Below the pieces are notes generated by a model. That model worked only from the letters and a program-made list of their open reading frames with translations, did no database searches and was not told the DNA's origin. 64,000 nt of DNA from Companilactobacillus hulinensis (lineage in GTDB: Bacteria > Bacillota > Bacilli > Lactobacillales > Lactobacillaceae): contig NZ_RHOO01000010.1 in NCBI RefSeq assembly GCF_003946555.1, forward strand, positions 17,885 through 81,884, written 5' to 3'. Made by a program: the position numbers and the translations under genes. How positions within the stretch are numbered: position 1 is the stretch's first letter; every line of letters starts with the position of its first letter. Positions 15,831-24,987 of this stretch are shown in pieces.

Positions 15831-16413
15831 ATTCAATACTGGAAATTATAGAATTAATCCGTCTTATATACAAACATTGATTATTCGGAGTTCTATATTT
15901 AGGAACTTCTTTAAACCCATTTTCCGTGTAGAATTTTCTTAAATGAATTTCATCATCCACTTCCAAGTAAATTATTCTTCCACCAATTAATTGATATATT
16001 TTTTCAATCGTTTTATATATTAAGACCAACAATTCTGCGCCAGTAATGAGGTTTTTATGATTTTGATTTTTCCCCAGCTGACCTACTAAAATAGATTTTA
16101 TTTCATAATTATCACGTTCCGTCTTATGACCAATCCCCAATAATTGTTTTTTCAAGGAATTAGAAAATTTAGAGAAATTGGTTTTTGAGATAATTAACGG
16201 TTTATTTGTAATTGAATAGTATCCAACCAAAACATTTTTATTCTTGAACTCTGAGAAAACTAAATATGTTCTTGATAAATCCATTTTCTCAAATTGGATA
16301 GACTTGTATTTCAAGAAGCTTTCCACATCTTCATTAACTGAAGAAAACGTTCTGAATACTTTTTCTAAATCTTCATCGTCTATATCTTTTAACTGAACAA
16401 TTTTATATCCCAC
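15829..16413 (-). CDS. GNAT-like acetyltransferase, probable toxin of a pair
   Basis: 194 residues from GTG at 16413, which overlaps the TAG of the upstream small gene by one base (TAGTG), so translation is coupled. The centre has ILVGQLGKNQNHKNLITGAE, a GNAT acetyl-CoA loop (Q.G+....N.ITG.ELL), and the C-terminus has a FYTENGFKEV beta-hairpin typical of GNATs. The order small basic protein then GNAT, one-base overlap, own promoter and flanking terminator match type II toxin-antitoxin units with tRNA-acetylating GNAT toxins. The toxin role is inferred. Confidence 0.6.
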   Translation of the reverse strand: MGYKIVQLKDIDDEDLEKVFRTFSSVNEDVESFLKYKSIQFEKMDLSRTYLVFSEFKNKNVLVGYYSITNKPLIISKTNFSKFSNSLKKQLLGIGHKTERDNYEIKSILVGQLGKNQNHKNLITGAELLVLIYKTIEKIYQLIGGRIIYLEVDDEIHLRKFYTENGFKEVPKYRTPNNQCLYIRRINSIISSIE

Positions 16414-16589
16414 TATTTAAAATCATCCAAAATCGAATTAATAGACTTACGATCGTTCTTATTAATAAATTTCACTGGTTTACTAATTCTCACCGTTTTT
16501 TTCACTTTATCATTTTTTAAAGCGACGGCAAGTTTCTTTCCACCTTTTTGAGAGAAAACAAATTCTGTTTGAAAACTTTTTGTAGACAT
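16413..16589 (-). CDS. Small basic protein paired with GNAT, probable antitoxin
   Basis: 58 residues, MSTKSFQTEFVFSQKGGKKL, strongly basic centre (LKNDKVKKTVRISKPVKF) and a C-terminal SINSILDDFK that could cap a partner. ATG at 16589 follows AAGGACGG. It is read just before the GNAT gene with which it shares one base. I do not know its family. A palindrome upstream could be its own operator. Confidence 0.55.
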   Translation of the reverse strand: MSTKSFQTEFVFSQKGGKKLAVALKNDKVKKTVRISKPVKFINKNDRKSINSILDDFK

Positions 16590-16635
16590 AATTAACACCG
16601 TCCTTAAGGGCGAACTATTTTAAGGTAATGTTATC

Positions 16636-16646
16636 ATCTAATAGAT
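16636..16646. promoter_or_regulatory. Palindrome ATCTAATAGAT, candidate operator of the GNAT pair
   Basis: Perfect 11-base palindrome about 47 bases upstream of the small gene's start in an AT-rich promoter region. Autoregulation by an antitoxin would fit; no direct evidence. Confidence 0.35.
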
Positions 16647-16688
16647 AGAATTAACAACCACTTTTACTTTGTAAAAAATATAAAGTTT

Positions 16689-17441
16689 TTAATACAAATA
16701 ATACTCAAAGAAATTGGCTATCTTATCCATCAAACGTGTCTCAACCAAATGCTTAGCCTTATATCCAGTAATGAACGCAACCTGTTCAGCGTATGGTTGT
16801 CCTTGAATGCTGTCGAAGAACTTTTTCGATTGGCTATAAGGAATCCGCTCATCATCAGTTCCATGCCAGAACAGTACTGGCCGATTATTGAGAGTCTCAG
16901 GATAATTATTCAAATCATAATTATCGATCCAGCTAGTCAAATTTTCCATATCTTTAGGAACATACAAATGATGTTTAGCGGCAGAATCACGAACTAATTT
17001 GGCATAAGCATTCAGATTAGGTGTCCCCATGATAATCGTCGCAGCGGTTATCTCTGGATGCTGCGTTAATAGTGCACCAGTTGTCATTCCACCCATGGAA
17101 TACCCACCAACACCAATTTTTTCATCCAAAACAAGATCACGATTCAAGTAAAAATCCTTTACCAAGTCAAATTCAGCCAGATTACCTTGAATACTGTTCC
17201 AAAATGTAAAAGAAGGAATCGACGAAATATCTTCACGGCGCTGTCCATGATTCATAGCATCAGGTAAAATGACTCGGATATTTTTCTTAGCTAGCTTTCG
17301 AGCCTGAGTCAAAACTAGTTCTTTATCCGATCTCCATCCGTGATAAAAGATCACCAACGGAACTTTGCTATAACGGTATTTTTCTTCAACAACTTCCAAT
17401 ATCGGTACATCTTGCAATGTTCTCTGATATATTTTCACCAT
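16689..17441 (-). CDS. Alpha/beta hydrolase of the prolyl-oligopeptidase type
   Basis: 250 residues; ATG at 17441 follows GAGGTG by 6 bases. PLVIFYHGWRSDKE is the oxyanion-hole HG motif near 35, GVGGYSMGG near 115 holds the nucleophile serine, HGTDDERIPYSQ the Asp, and KHLVETR the His. No signal peptide, so cytoplasmic. Resembles YtmA/BD-FAE-like esterases; substrate unknown. Transcribed alone; family B repeats lie upstream. Confidence 0.8.
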   Translation of the reverse strand: MVKIYQRTLQDVPILEVVEEKYRYSKVPLVIFYHGWRSDKELVLTQARKLAKKNIRVILPDAMNHGQRREDISSIPSFTFWNSIQGNLAEFDLVKDFYLNRDLVLDEKIGVGGYSMGGMTTGALLTQHPEITAATIIMGTPNLNAYAKLVRDSAAKHHLYVPKDMENLTSWIDNYDLNNYPETLNNRPVLFWHGTDDERIPYSQSKKFFDSIQGQPYAEQVAFITGYKAKHLVETRLMDKIANFFEYYLY

Positions 17442-17505
17442 CTCAATCACCTCAAGATAATATTACTTGATTATATGAGAAATATAAAAGTATTTATTTG
17501 TGTGG

Positions 17506-17674
17506 GCCTACGGTTAAGAAAGTTGTAACTGCTGTGTGAACCGATTCGAGCCACGGTCTCTCATCTCGACTTGAAGCTTTGCTTTGCAAATCTCCAAGCT
17601 CGTCCGTGGAGTAAGAACGGTAAAACGCAGTTCAACTCCACATTCACAGCAGTTACAATTTTCTTAACCTCCGA
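17506..17674 (+). repeat. Family B repeat, copy B4
   Basis: Outer arms AAGAAAGTTGTAACTGCTGT and its complement ending ACAATTTTCTT pair over 21 bases with one mismatch. Family interior: CGGTCTCTCATCTCGACTTG, TTTGCAAATCTCC, CGTCCGTGGAGTAAGAACGG. Ends CTTAACCTCCGA. Confidence 0.85.
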
Positions 17675-17771
17675 ATTTTTTATCCATACTTCATTCCAAA
17701 TCCAATAATGCAATTATTCAAGACAATTACTAAAAACTCTGACAATCACACATTTAGCAATTCATACAAAC

Positions 17772-17955
17772 CAGCCGGAAGTTGAAAAAAATGGAATCAG
17801 CGGTGATAGTTCTGTTAGAACGTCGAAGACGTACTTACAGAACTGGATGTCTTTTGAAATCTGCGGTTCATGCAGAGTTCAAAAGCAAGACCTCAGACCG
17901 CCTTATGGCTGAGGTCGGTCCCACAGCAGATTCCATTTTTTTCAACTGGAGGTGG
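17772..17955 (-). repeat. Family B repeat, copy B5
   Basis: Minus-oriented partner of B4, 97 bases away. Arms TTGAAAAAAATGGAATC / GATTCCATTTTTTTCAA are perfect. Inner hairpins AGTTCTGTTAGAACG.. and GACCTCAGACC..GGTCTGAGG-type. An open frame runs through it but is a shadow of the structure. Confidence 0.85.
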
Positions 17956-17965
17956 ACAACAGAAA

Positions 17966-17996
17966 ACAAAAAAAGCCGGGGATTAAACACCCCGGC
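17966..17996 (-). terminator. Terminator of the small gene at 18 kb
   Basis: GCCGGGG / CCCCGGC stem with an 8-base loop, then U9 on the minus strand; 9 bases from the stop codon. Confidence 0.9.
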
Positions 17997-18004
17997 AAAG
18001 CAAA

Positions 18005-18259
18005 CTAATATCTATTAGATCTGTTAAAAGATTGATTGATCTTAAAAATCAATTCATCGACATCGCGTTCGTTAACGTGATCAGTCTTCTCGTCGTATTC
18101 GATTAAATCTCTTCGAAAATCCAGCAAAGCTGGTTCAAAATCACTGTCTTCAAAACGATCAAGGTATTGCATGACGATGCCTATTAGATTTCTCTCAGAA
18201 AGCATGTTAAATTCACCAACAGACTCCTCTATTGTTTGAATTACTTCTTTACGGTCCAT
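18005..18259 (-). CDS. Small acidic protein of unknown function
   Basis: 84 residues if started at ATG 18259 (MDRKEVIQTIEESVGEFNML); alternative in-frame starts up to 18283 are possible because GGAGG lies 2-17 bases from different candidates. The composition is acidic and helical (IVMQYLDRFEDSDFEPALLD). No motif recognised. It has its own terminator and is flanked by family B repeats and a candidate sRNA. Confidence 0.6.
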   Translation of the reverse strand: MDRKEVIQTIEESVGEFNMLSERNLIGIVMQYLDRFEDSDFEPALLDFRRDLIEYDEKTDHVNERDVDELIFKINQSFNRSNRY

Positions 18260-18571
18260 CTTACGTTCTTCCATTTCCTCCAAGGTATTCCCCGCCTTTC
18301 TTCGTTGAAAATGAATTACCCCTTTTAATCATTGCGCAGAACTTGTATTGAAGCTCATGAAGACATTATCTAACATTTTTTATTGGTTTGGAATTCACTT
18401 TTATATAATAAAATTATATCGAATTGACCTATACCTATTGCAACAAGCCTTTTCGTAGCCTGAACGGATGAAAAACTGTTTTAAACTTATTTAAACAAAT
18501 TTCCACGTCAATATTTAAATATTTATGAAAGCATTATAGATATTATAGTATATAAGCTATATAATTAAGTT

Positions 18572-18728
18572 GTTTATACTGGCGGGAATGTATAAACTTA
18601 ATAACGAAAGTTATTATTCAAAGTGGTACTCCTTCTCAACTGCTTAAAAATCAGGGTTTGTGGTAGGCCTTGATTTTAAAAATTCTCGCATAAAGGGTGG
18701 AAGTTTGTGGTAGACTTCCGCCTTTTTG
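18572..18728 (+). ncRNA. Candidate small RNA with four hairpins and twin loops
   Basis: No coding frame. Hairpins in order: GTTTATAC/GTATAAAC with loop TGGCGGGAAT; AATAAC-GAAA-GTTATT; AAAATCA.GG/CC.TGATTTT with loop TTTGTGGTAG; and a terminator GGTGGAAGT/ACTTCCGCC with loop TTGTGGTAG followed by T5. The loops of the last two hairpins are the same. TATAAT at 18560-18565 could be the -10, but no good -35 is seen. It stands alone between divergent and convergent genes, so it is not a leader of a coding gene. I cannot assign it to a known family. Confidence 0.6.
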
Positions 18729-18749
18729 TTTTGTCTAAAAACATGTAAC

Positions 18750-18794
18750 AAAAAACGACCGTAAATGTAAAAAATTACATCTACAGTCGTTTTA
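18750..18794 (-). terminator. Terminator of carAB
   Basis: ACGACTGTAGATGTAA / TTACATTTACGGTCGT stem, tiny loop, then U6 on the minus strand; 6 bases past the carB stop. Confidence 0.9.
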
Positions 18795-18800
18795 TTTTAT

Positions 18801-21800
18801 CTAAAGTGCGTGTATATAGTATGCTCTCTCATTCAAAACATCCAACATTGCTTTGATCGTATCAACTGCTGTGAACAGTGGAACACCATGAGCAATTGCT
18901 AATGCTCTGATATCCACTCCAACTTTATCGTTCAAAACATTATTGATGACCATTTGAATATTTTTCTTCAACATTTCTTGATCTAGTTTTTCTTCAACTA
19001 TATTTTCTACTGGAACACCATTCTGTCTCAAATAATCGCCAGTTTCGCCCACTGAATACAACTTGTATCCCAGTTCGACGAATTGTTTAGCAAATCCCAA
19101 AACTTCTTCATTGTCTTGTGGATTATTATCGATAACAATATTTCCGTAATCAGGAATGTGAGTCTTAGTAGCTTCAAAGGCCTTGTAAAGTGCCTTTTCC
19201 ACAGTAACATCAGTTCCCATTACTTCACCTGTTGACTTCATCTCTGGTCCTAATAATCCATCAACTCCAGCCAGTTTGAAGAATGAGAACACTGGTGCTT
19301 TGACGTGAATTGTCTTACCTGTTGGTGCCAAGCCGTCAGAATATCCCTGATCATGCAGGCTTTGACCCAATATCACCTTAGTGGCGACTTGTGCCATTGG
19401 AATATCAGTGACCTTACTCAAAAATGGCACTGTTCTACTAGCTCTAGGATTAACTTCAATGACATAGACCTTTTCATCATGAATAACGAATTGAATGTTC
19501 ATCATCCCTATACAATTCAAGTCTTTTGCCAACGCCTTGGTATACTCAACTATTTTGTCTTTAATAGCTATTGAGAAGCTCTGAGATGGGTAGATTGCCA
19601 TTGAGTCACCAGAATGAACACCGGCACGTTCGATGTGTTCCATAATACCTGGAATCAAGACTGTTTCACCGTCACAAATTGCGTCCACTTCACATTCCTT
19701 ACCTATTAGATAATGGTCGACTAGAACTGGATGGTCATGTGATGCTTGTACAGCTGTGTGCATGTAATAATCCAAGTCTTCCTTACGATGAATGATCCGC
19801 ATAGCTCTTCCACCTAGAACATAACTTGGACGAACTAATACAGGATAACCGACACGTTCGGCGATTGATATCGCATCATCAGCATTGTCGGCTGTATCTC
19901 CAGTAGGGTGACTGATACCAGCATTCTTGATAACTTGTTCGAACTCATCACGGTCTTCAGCGCGATTGATATCCTTCACACTTGTACCAAGAACTTTCAC
20001 TCCGTGTTCTGACAATGGTTCTGCCAGATTAATGGCTGTTTGACCACCAAATTGTAAGATAACACCTTCTGGTTGTTCCAAGTCAATTACATTCAACACA
20101 TCTTCCAGCGTTAATGGCTCAAAGTACAATTTATCAGAGATCGAGAAGTCAGTTGACACTGTCTCAGGATTACTGTTCATGATAATGGCTTCATAGCCAT
20201 TCTTTTGAATTGCCTTGACCGAATGAACAGTTGCGTAGTCAAACTCTACACCTTGCCCAATTCTGATAGGACCAGAACCAATAACTAGGATCGACTTCTT
20301 CTTGCTGACGATACTTTCATTCTCGAATTCATATGTTCCATAAAAGTACGGCGTCTCTGATTCGAATTCACCGGCACAAGTATCGACCATCTTATAAACT
20401 GGCAACATCTTATTATCAAGTCTTAATTGTCTAACTTCATCTTCTGTTTCATTCCAGAGCTCTGCAATCGCAAAATCTGAAAAGCCATTCTTCTTGGCAT
20501 TTAATAGAACTTCCAAATCACCAACATGTTCCTTCAAATCATTTTCGATCTCAATAATATGTAGTAATTTGTCCAAATAGAATAATGTAATATTGGTTTT
20601 GTCAGCCAAATCTTCAATCGACTGTCCACGATGAATTGCTTCTGATAGATAGAATAATCTGTCATCTTTGGCATGAACGACACCATCTTCTAATTCTTCA
20701 TCTGTTAAAGAATGAAGTTCTGGCTTATCCAAGTAATTCAAACCTATTTCTAATGAACGAACTGCCTTCAAAGTTGCTTCTTCGATATTCCTACCGATAG
20801 CCATAACTTCACCAGTTGCCTTCATTTGTGTACCTAACAATCTGTCAGCATCAGTGAACTTATCGAATGGCCAGCGTGGTATCTTACAGACAACATAATC
20901 AAGTGCTGGTTCGAATTCAGCATAAGTTGTTCCAGTAACCGGATTAATGATCTCATCCAAGGTCAATCCAACAGCAATCTTGGCCGCCACTTTAGCAATT
21001 GGATAACCAGTGGCTTTAGATGCCAAAGCACTTGAACGACTAACTCTTGGATTAACTTCGATAACATAATACTGGAAGCTGTTAGGGTCAAGTGCGAGTT
21101 GAACATTGCATCCCCCTTCGATTTTCAAAGCTCTGATAAGTTTCAGTGCTACATCACGCAACATCTGAACTTCTCTGTCAGACAATGTCTGAACTGGAGC
21201 ATATACGATTGAATCTCCAGTGTGGATTCCAACTGGATCGAAGTTCTCCATATTACAGACGACCATTGCATTGTCAGCGGCATCTCTCATAACTTCGAAT
21301 TCGATTTCTTTATAACCGGCAATACTTTGCTCGAGCAGAATTTGAGTGACCGGTGACAAACTCAAACCATTATCAGCAATTTCTCTTAATTCAGTTTCAT
21401 CATGTGCAATACCACCACCAGTACCACCCATTGTGAAGGCTGGACGAACGATGACGGGATAGCCGATTTTGTTAGCTGAATTAACAGCTTCTTCTACTGT
21501 ATGATCGATTGACGACTGAGGTACTGGTTCATTCAAGTCATTCATTAACTGACGGAACTTCTCACGGTCTTCCGCCTTATCAATGGCATCAAGCTTAGTT
21601 CCTAACAATTCAATATCAAGTTCATCTAAGATTCCAGACTTCGATAGTTCCATTGCCATGTTCAAACCTTGTTGTCCACCAAGCGTTGGTAGAATTGCAT
21701 CAGGTCGTTCTCTGCGAAGGATCTGTGAGACGAATTGGAAGGTAATTGGTTCAATATAAACTTTATCGGCGATTTCTTTGTCAGTCATGATAGTCGCAGG

Positions 21801-21947
21801 GTTGGAATTGACCAACACTACTTCATAATTAAGTTCCTTTAGCGCCATACAAGCCTGTGTTCCTGAATAATCGAACTCGGCAGCCTGTCCAATAATTATC
21901 GGACCTGAACCGATAACCATAATTTTATTAATATCAGTTCTCTTCAT
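18801..21947 (-). CDS. carB: Carbamoyl-phosphate synthase large subunit
   Basis: 1048 residues, the usual length. It has two homologous ATP-grasp halves: N-terminal ([20 protein letters not shown] at 10-29, then [12 protein letters not shown] near 170, for carboxyphosphate) and C-terminal ([20 protein letters not shown] near 555, [11 protein letters not shown] near 710, for carbamate), each ending with EVNPR(V/A)SR. The last 130 residues form the MGS-like allosteric domain. It makes carbamoyl phosphate for arginine and pyrimidines. Its ATG shares a base with the carA stop (TAATG), so the subunits are translationally coupled. Confidence 0.97.
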   Translation of the reverse strand: MKRTDINKIMVIGSGPIIIGQAAEFDYSGTQACMALKELNYEVVLVNSNPATIMTDKEIADKVYIEPITFQFVSQILRRERPDAILPTLGGQQGLNMAMELSKSGILDELDIELLGTKLDAIDKAEDREKFRQLMNDLNEPVPQSSIDHTVEEAVNSANKIGYPVIVRPAFTMGGTGGGIAHDETELREIADNGLSLSPVTQILLEQSIAGYKEIEFEVMRDAADNAMVVCNMENFDPVGIHTGDSIVYAPVQTLSDREVQMLRDVALKLIRALKIEGGCNVQLALDPNSFQYYVIEVNPRVSRSSALASKATGYPIAKVAAKIAVGLTLDEIINPVTGTTYAEFEPALDYVVCKIPRWPFDKFTDADRLLGTQMKATGEVMAIGRNIEEATLKAVRSLEIGLNYLDKPELHSLTDEELEDGVVHAKDDRLFYLSEAIHRGQSIEDLADKTNITLFYLDKLLHIIEIENDLKEHVGDLEVLLNAKKNGFSDFAIAELWNETEDEVRQLRLDNKMLPVYKMVDTCAGEFESETPYFYGTYEFENESIVSKKKSILVIGSGPIRIGQGVEFDYATVHSVKAIQKNGYEAIIMNSNPETVSTDFSISDKLYFEPLTLEDVLNVIDLEQPEGVILQFGGQTAINLAEPLSEHGVKVLGTSVKDINRAEDRDEFEQVIKNAGISHPTGDTADNADDAISIAERVGYPVLVRPSYVLGGRAMRIIHRKEDLDYYMHTAVQASHDHPVLVDHYLIGKECEVDAICDGETVLIPGIMEHIERAGVHSGDSMAIYPSQSFSIAIKDKIVEYTKALAKDLNCIGMMNIQFVIHDEKVYVIEVNPRASRTVPFLSKVTDIPMAQVATKVILGQSLHDQGYSDGLAPTGKTIHVKAPVFSFFKLAGVDGLLGPEMKSTGEVMGTDVTVEKALYKAFEATKTHIPDYGNIVIDNNPQDNEEVLGFAKQFVELGYKLYSVGETGDYLRQNGVPVENIVEEKLDQEMLKKNIQMVINNVLNDKVGVDIRALAIAHGVPLFTAVDTIKAMLDVLNERAYYIHAL

Positions 21948-23023
21948 TATTTAGCTTTCTCCTTCGCATTATCTTCCATCATTTTGATGAAGCTATCAAA
22001 GATATAATCGGCATCATGTGGACCAGGTGCTGCATCGGGATGGAATTGCACAGAAAAAGCCGAATAGATCTTGTGTCGTATTCCCTCAACGGTATGGTCA
22101 TTGATTTCTTCGTGGGTCACTTCGAGATTGGTTCCTTTTAGTGATTCACTGTCAACAGCATATCCGTGGTTTTGCGACGTAAAGTCTATCCGGCCAGAAG
22201 AAAGTTCACGAACAGGGTGATTGAATCCACGGTGTCCAAATTTCATTTTGAAAGTATCCGCCCCATTGGCTAAAGCAAATAATTGATGACCTAAACAAAT
22301 TCCAAATAAAGGTACTTGTGCCTCTACTTCTCTGATCATCTCTAATGCATCAACATCTTTAGGGTCTCCAGGTCCATTAGTTAACATGACACCATCGGGA
22401 TCAAGATCCAAAATAGTTTTTGCATCAGTATCTGCGGGTACAACGGTTAAGTTACAGTTTCTCTTATTCAACTCTCTAATTATCGAATTCTTCAATCCAA
22501 AATCGACCACAACAACTTTCTTACCTGTTGCGGGTACGGCATATGCTTCATCAGTAGTACTTACTGCAACTTGATCGTGTCGAAGTTGAGCTTTCAACAA
22601 GTCTGATACTGTACTTTCAGTTACTTCATCAACCATTACGGCCTTCATAGCACCCTTTGTTCGAATGTGTCGAGTAACAGCGCGTGTATCAATTCCACTG
22701 ATTCCGGGGATTTTGTTTTCCTTTAAATAATCATCTAATGACGTATTCATGCGCCAGTTGTTGGATCGTCGGGCTAATTCATGTACTACTACGCCCTTTA
22801 CAGTTGGGGCGTTTGATTCAAAATCATCGGGATTGATTCCGTAGTTTCCTATTAATGGATAAGTGAACATCAAAATCTCTCCATTATATGATTGGTCAGT
22901 AATTGATTCTTGATATCCTGACATACCAGTATTAAATACTAGTTCGCCAATTGTTGAAGCGCTTGCACCGAATGCTTGTCCAGGATAGATATTTCCGTCT
23001 TCTAGAACTAAATAACGTTTCAT
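21947..23023 (-). CDS. carA: Carbamoyl-phosphate synthase small subunit (glutaminase)
   Basis: 358 residues. N-terminal CPSase_sm_chain domain ([20 protein letters not shown] near 35-55), C-terminal class I glutamine amidotransferase with [13 protein letters not shown] (catalytic Cys) and [10 protein letters not shown] (catalytic His). The residue after HP is Asp where the textbook enzyme has Glu; a conservative change that should be functional. ATG follows AAAGGGTG. First gene of carAB; no pyr genes are adjacent, so regulation could follow arginine or pyrimidines. Confidence 0.96.
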   Translation of the reverse strand: MKRYLVLEDGNIYPGQAFGASASTIGELVFNTGMSGYQESITDQSYNGEILMFTYPLIGNYGINPDDFESNAPTVKGVVVHELARRSNNWRMNTSLDDYLKENKIPGISGIDTRAVTRHIRTKGAMKAVMVDEVTESTVSDLLKAQLRHDQVAVSTTDEAYAVPATGKKVVVVDFGLKNSIIRELNKRNCNLTVVPADTDAKTILDLDPDGVMLTNGPGDPKDVDALEMIREVEAQVPLFGICLGHQLFALANGADTFKMKFGHRGFNHPVRELSSGRIDFTSQNHGYAVDSESLKGTNLEVTHEEINDHTVEGIRHKIYSAFSVQFHPDAAPGPHDADYIFDSFIKMMEDNAKEKAK

Positions 23024-23065
23024 CGAGACACCCTTTCTATTTAGAATTAGCCTTTATTGATCACT

Positions 23066-23083
23066 TTGAATCGAAGTATTCAA
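23066..23083. promoter_or_regulatory. Inverted repeat TTGAATCGAAGTATTCAA upstream of carA
   Basis: 18-base dyad (TTGAAT/ATTCAA, 6-base centre) between a weak -10-like TACAAT and the carA start. It resembles an ArgR box in arms and total length, but ArgR boxes have a 4-base centre, so the assignment is tentative. Confidence 0.35.
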
Positions 23084-23163
23084 GTCGTGATTGTTTTAGA
23101 TTGTACAACGGATTATTAACAATTAAAACTATTTTTTTAATTTAATTATAAAATTATAAACGC

Positions 23164-23193
23164 AAAAAGCCCCCAACCACACAGGCTGAGGGC
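23164..23193 (-). terminator. Terminator of the small gene at 23.2-23.5 kb
   Basis: GCCCTCAGCC / GGTTGGGGGC stem with U5 on the minus strand, isolating the small gene from carAB. Confidence 0.8.
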
Positions 23194-23234
23194 AATTATT
23201 ATACATGTAGTATTTTTTTAATTATTATTGCGTA

Positions 23235-23513
23235 TTAGTGTTTGTTATATTCTGGATCGTCAAGATCTTCCTCAATATTCATTCCATAAAGATCATTTAC
23301 TGGCGCATCCTTAGGCGCTGGATGAACCACCAGAATTGTTGTGGCGCCTTTGCTGCTAACGTATCCTACGAAGGTCGTTACTTCTTCAACATAATATGCT
23401 AGTCCGTCTGAATGAATGATATATTGACCGGCAACTGGCATGTTTTCTACAAATACCTTGTTCATTCGGATATAGTCGTCCCCTTCGTGGAGAACGATAA
23501 GTACCTTATACAT
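23235..23513 (-). CDS. Small conserved-looking protein of unknown function
   Basis: 92 residues, MYKVLIVLHEGDDYIRMNKV, with GGAGGGG before the ATG. Alternating beta strands (QYIIHSDGLAYYVEEVTTF) and an acidic C-terminus (GMNIEEDLDDPEYNKH). No known motif seen. It stands alone between the family A pair A6/A7 and a terminator. Confidence 0.65.
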   Translation of the reverse strand: MYKVLIVLHEGDDYIRMNKVFVENMPVAGQYIIHSDGLAYYVEEVTTFVGYVSSKGATTILVVHPAPKDAPVNDLYGMNIEEDLDDPEYNKH

Positions 23514-23531
23514 GTAACCCCTCCTTTTACT

Positions 23532-23656
23532 CTCTGAAACGAGTGATAGAGAAGCAACCCCCTGCGCTTACTACGGCTATTAACTGCACAAACTTTGTTT
23601 GTACAATTAATAGCCTAGGTAATGCTCAAGGTCTGAACGCTTCTCTTCCACTCTCT
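23532..23656 (+). repeat. Family A repeat, copy A6 (subtype II)
   Basis: AGAGAAGC/GCTTCTCT arm, GCGCTTACTACG ... CCTAGGTAATGCTCA core, GGCTATTAA/TTAATAGCC middle stem, ACAAACtttGTTTGT inner hairpin. Tandem with A7; starts 19 bases upstream of the small gene's start codon. Confidence 0.85.
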
Positions 23657-23659
23657 ATT

Positions 23660-23775
23660 AAAACGAGTGGTAGAAGCCAAGTTTCTGCGCCTGCTACGAA
23701 TAGTAAATGCGCCACTTTATGGCACTTTTACTATTCTAGGCAGTGCTCAAAACTTCCCGACTTCTTCCACTCTCT
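23660..23775 (+). repeat. Family A repeat, copy A7 (subtype I)
   Basis: AGAAG..CTTCT arm, AAGTTT/AAACTT, GCGCCTGCTACG ... CTAGGCAGTGCTCA core, GAATAGTAAA/TTTACTATTC middle stem. Lies 41 bases from the serA stop. Confidence 0.85.
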
Positions 23776-23816
23776 ATAAGAGTTGTAACATATCAAAGGC
23801 ACAAATTGATAGTCAA

Positions 23817-24986
23817 TTACCTGTGTTTTATCAAGCGAACTCGATAAACATCGGGTATTTGACGGATTTTTTCAAGCAATTCATTCCCATTATCAATATC
23901 CAAGTTATCCACATCAATTATTGAGTATGCGACATTTTTTCTGGCCGCATTCGCCATACTGGAAATATTGATCTCTAATTGTGCCAGATCAGTTGTTATC
24001 TGTCCGACCATATTGGGTACATTCTTATGAATAATGGTGAATCTGTAAGGAGCTTCAAAGGGAACTTTCATCTCAGGTAGATTGACTGACTGAACAGTAT
24101 CTCCGGTCTCTAAGTAACGCATGATCGTATTGGCGGCCTGTGTGGCTCCATTAGACTCAGCTTCTAGAGTTGATCCACCAATATGCGGGGTGATGATAAC
24201 ATTGTCCTGATCGGCAATAACTGGTTCACCGAAGTCAGTGACATAATACTTGATCTTGTGATCCAGTACGTACTCCAATGCTACTTCGTTATCGACAATT
24301 CCCAAACGAGAATAGTTGAACAGAATAACATCATCTTTCATGGCTTCAATAACATCACGATTGATCAACTTATCGGTTTCGTCATTCTTAGGCACGTGTA
24401 CTGTAACATAGTCCGCATTTTTTACAGCTCGTTTGATGTTGTCAGCTCGATCAACATGGTTATTAATATTCCAAGCTGCATTACTTGATAGATGTGGATC
24501 GTATCCGATAACATTCATCCCTAATTCCAATGCGGCCTCCGCAACTAATGAACCCACATGCCCCAATCCGATAACAGCCAAGTTCTTACCCATTAATTCT
24601 GTACCATTGAACTTAGTCTTATCGGCTTCAGTACGCTTAGAGATATCAGCACCCACATGAGTATTGGAATATTGATTAGCCGCAAAAATATTTCTCGATG
24701 CCGAAATCATCAGCGAAATAACCAATTCCTTAACAGCATTAGCGTTGCTCCCTGGTGTATTGAAGACAGCAATACCTTGTTCAGTTGCACGATGAACTGG
24801 CACATTATTGACGCCAGCTCCGGCACGAACGATTGTCTTAAGTGATTCGGGGAATTCTGCCTCTCGCATATTTACTGAGCGAATCAAATAGGCATCAGGA
24901 TTTGCTCCTTGGTTGATTTGAAAGTTATTAGTGAATGCGTCGAGACCACTCTGTGCGATAGCATTGAATGTTTTTACTTGATACAT
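23817..24986 (-). CDS. serA: D-3-phosphoglycerate dehydrogenase SerA
   Basis: 389 residues from ATG 24986, preceded by GGGAGG at the end of serC; the start lies one base past the serC TAA. Short SerA form: substrate domain, NAD-binding VIGLGHVGSLVAEAALELGM near 140-160, catalytic PHIGGST near 250, and a C-terminal ACT domain (FTIIHKNVPNMVGQITTDLA then SSMANAAR) that usually binds serine for feedback inhibition. It oxidises 3-phosphoglycerate, the first step of serine synthesis. It is co-transcribed behind serC and the serine leader. Confidence 0.93.
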   Translation of the reverse strand: MYQVKTFNAIAQSGLDAFTNNFQINQGANPDAYLIRSVNMREAEFPESLKTIVRAGAGVNNVPVHRATEQGIAVFNTPGSNANAVKELVISLMISASRNIFAANQYSNTHVGADISKRTEADKTKFNGTELMGKNLAVIGLGHVGSLVAEAALELGMNVIGYDPHLSSNAAWNINNHVDRADNIKRAVKNADYVTVHVPKNDETDKLINRDVIEAMKDDVILFNYSRLGIVDNEVALEYVLDHKIKYYVTDFGEPVIADQDNVIITPHIGGSTLEAESNGATQAANTIMRYLETGDTVQSVNLPEMKVPFEAPYRFTIIHKNVPNMVGQITTDLAQLEINISSMANAARKNVAYSIIDVDNLDIDNGNELLEKIRQIPDVYRVRLIKHR

Positions 24987-24987
24987 A

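Noticed and set aside
17782..18018. Protein-coding gene within repeat B5
   Set aside because: The frame lies almost wholly in the hairpin arms of a family B repeat, has no Shine-Dalgarno sequence and changes in other copies.
18695..18722. T-box antiterminator in the RNA at 18.6 kb (AGGGTGGAAG)
   Set aside because: The resemblance stops after GGTGGAA; the stretch is simply the 5' arm of an intrinsic terminator and no plus-strand gene follows.
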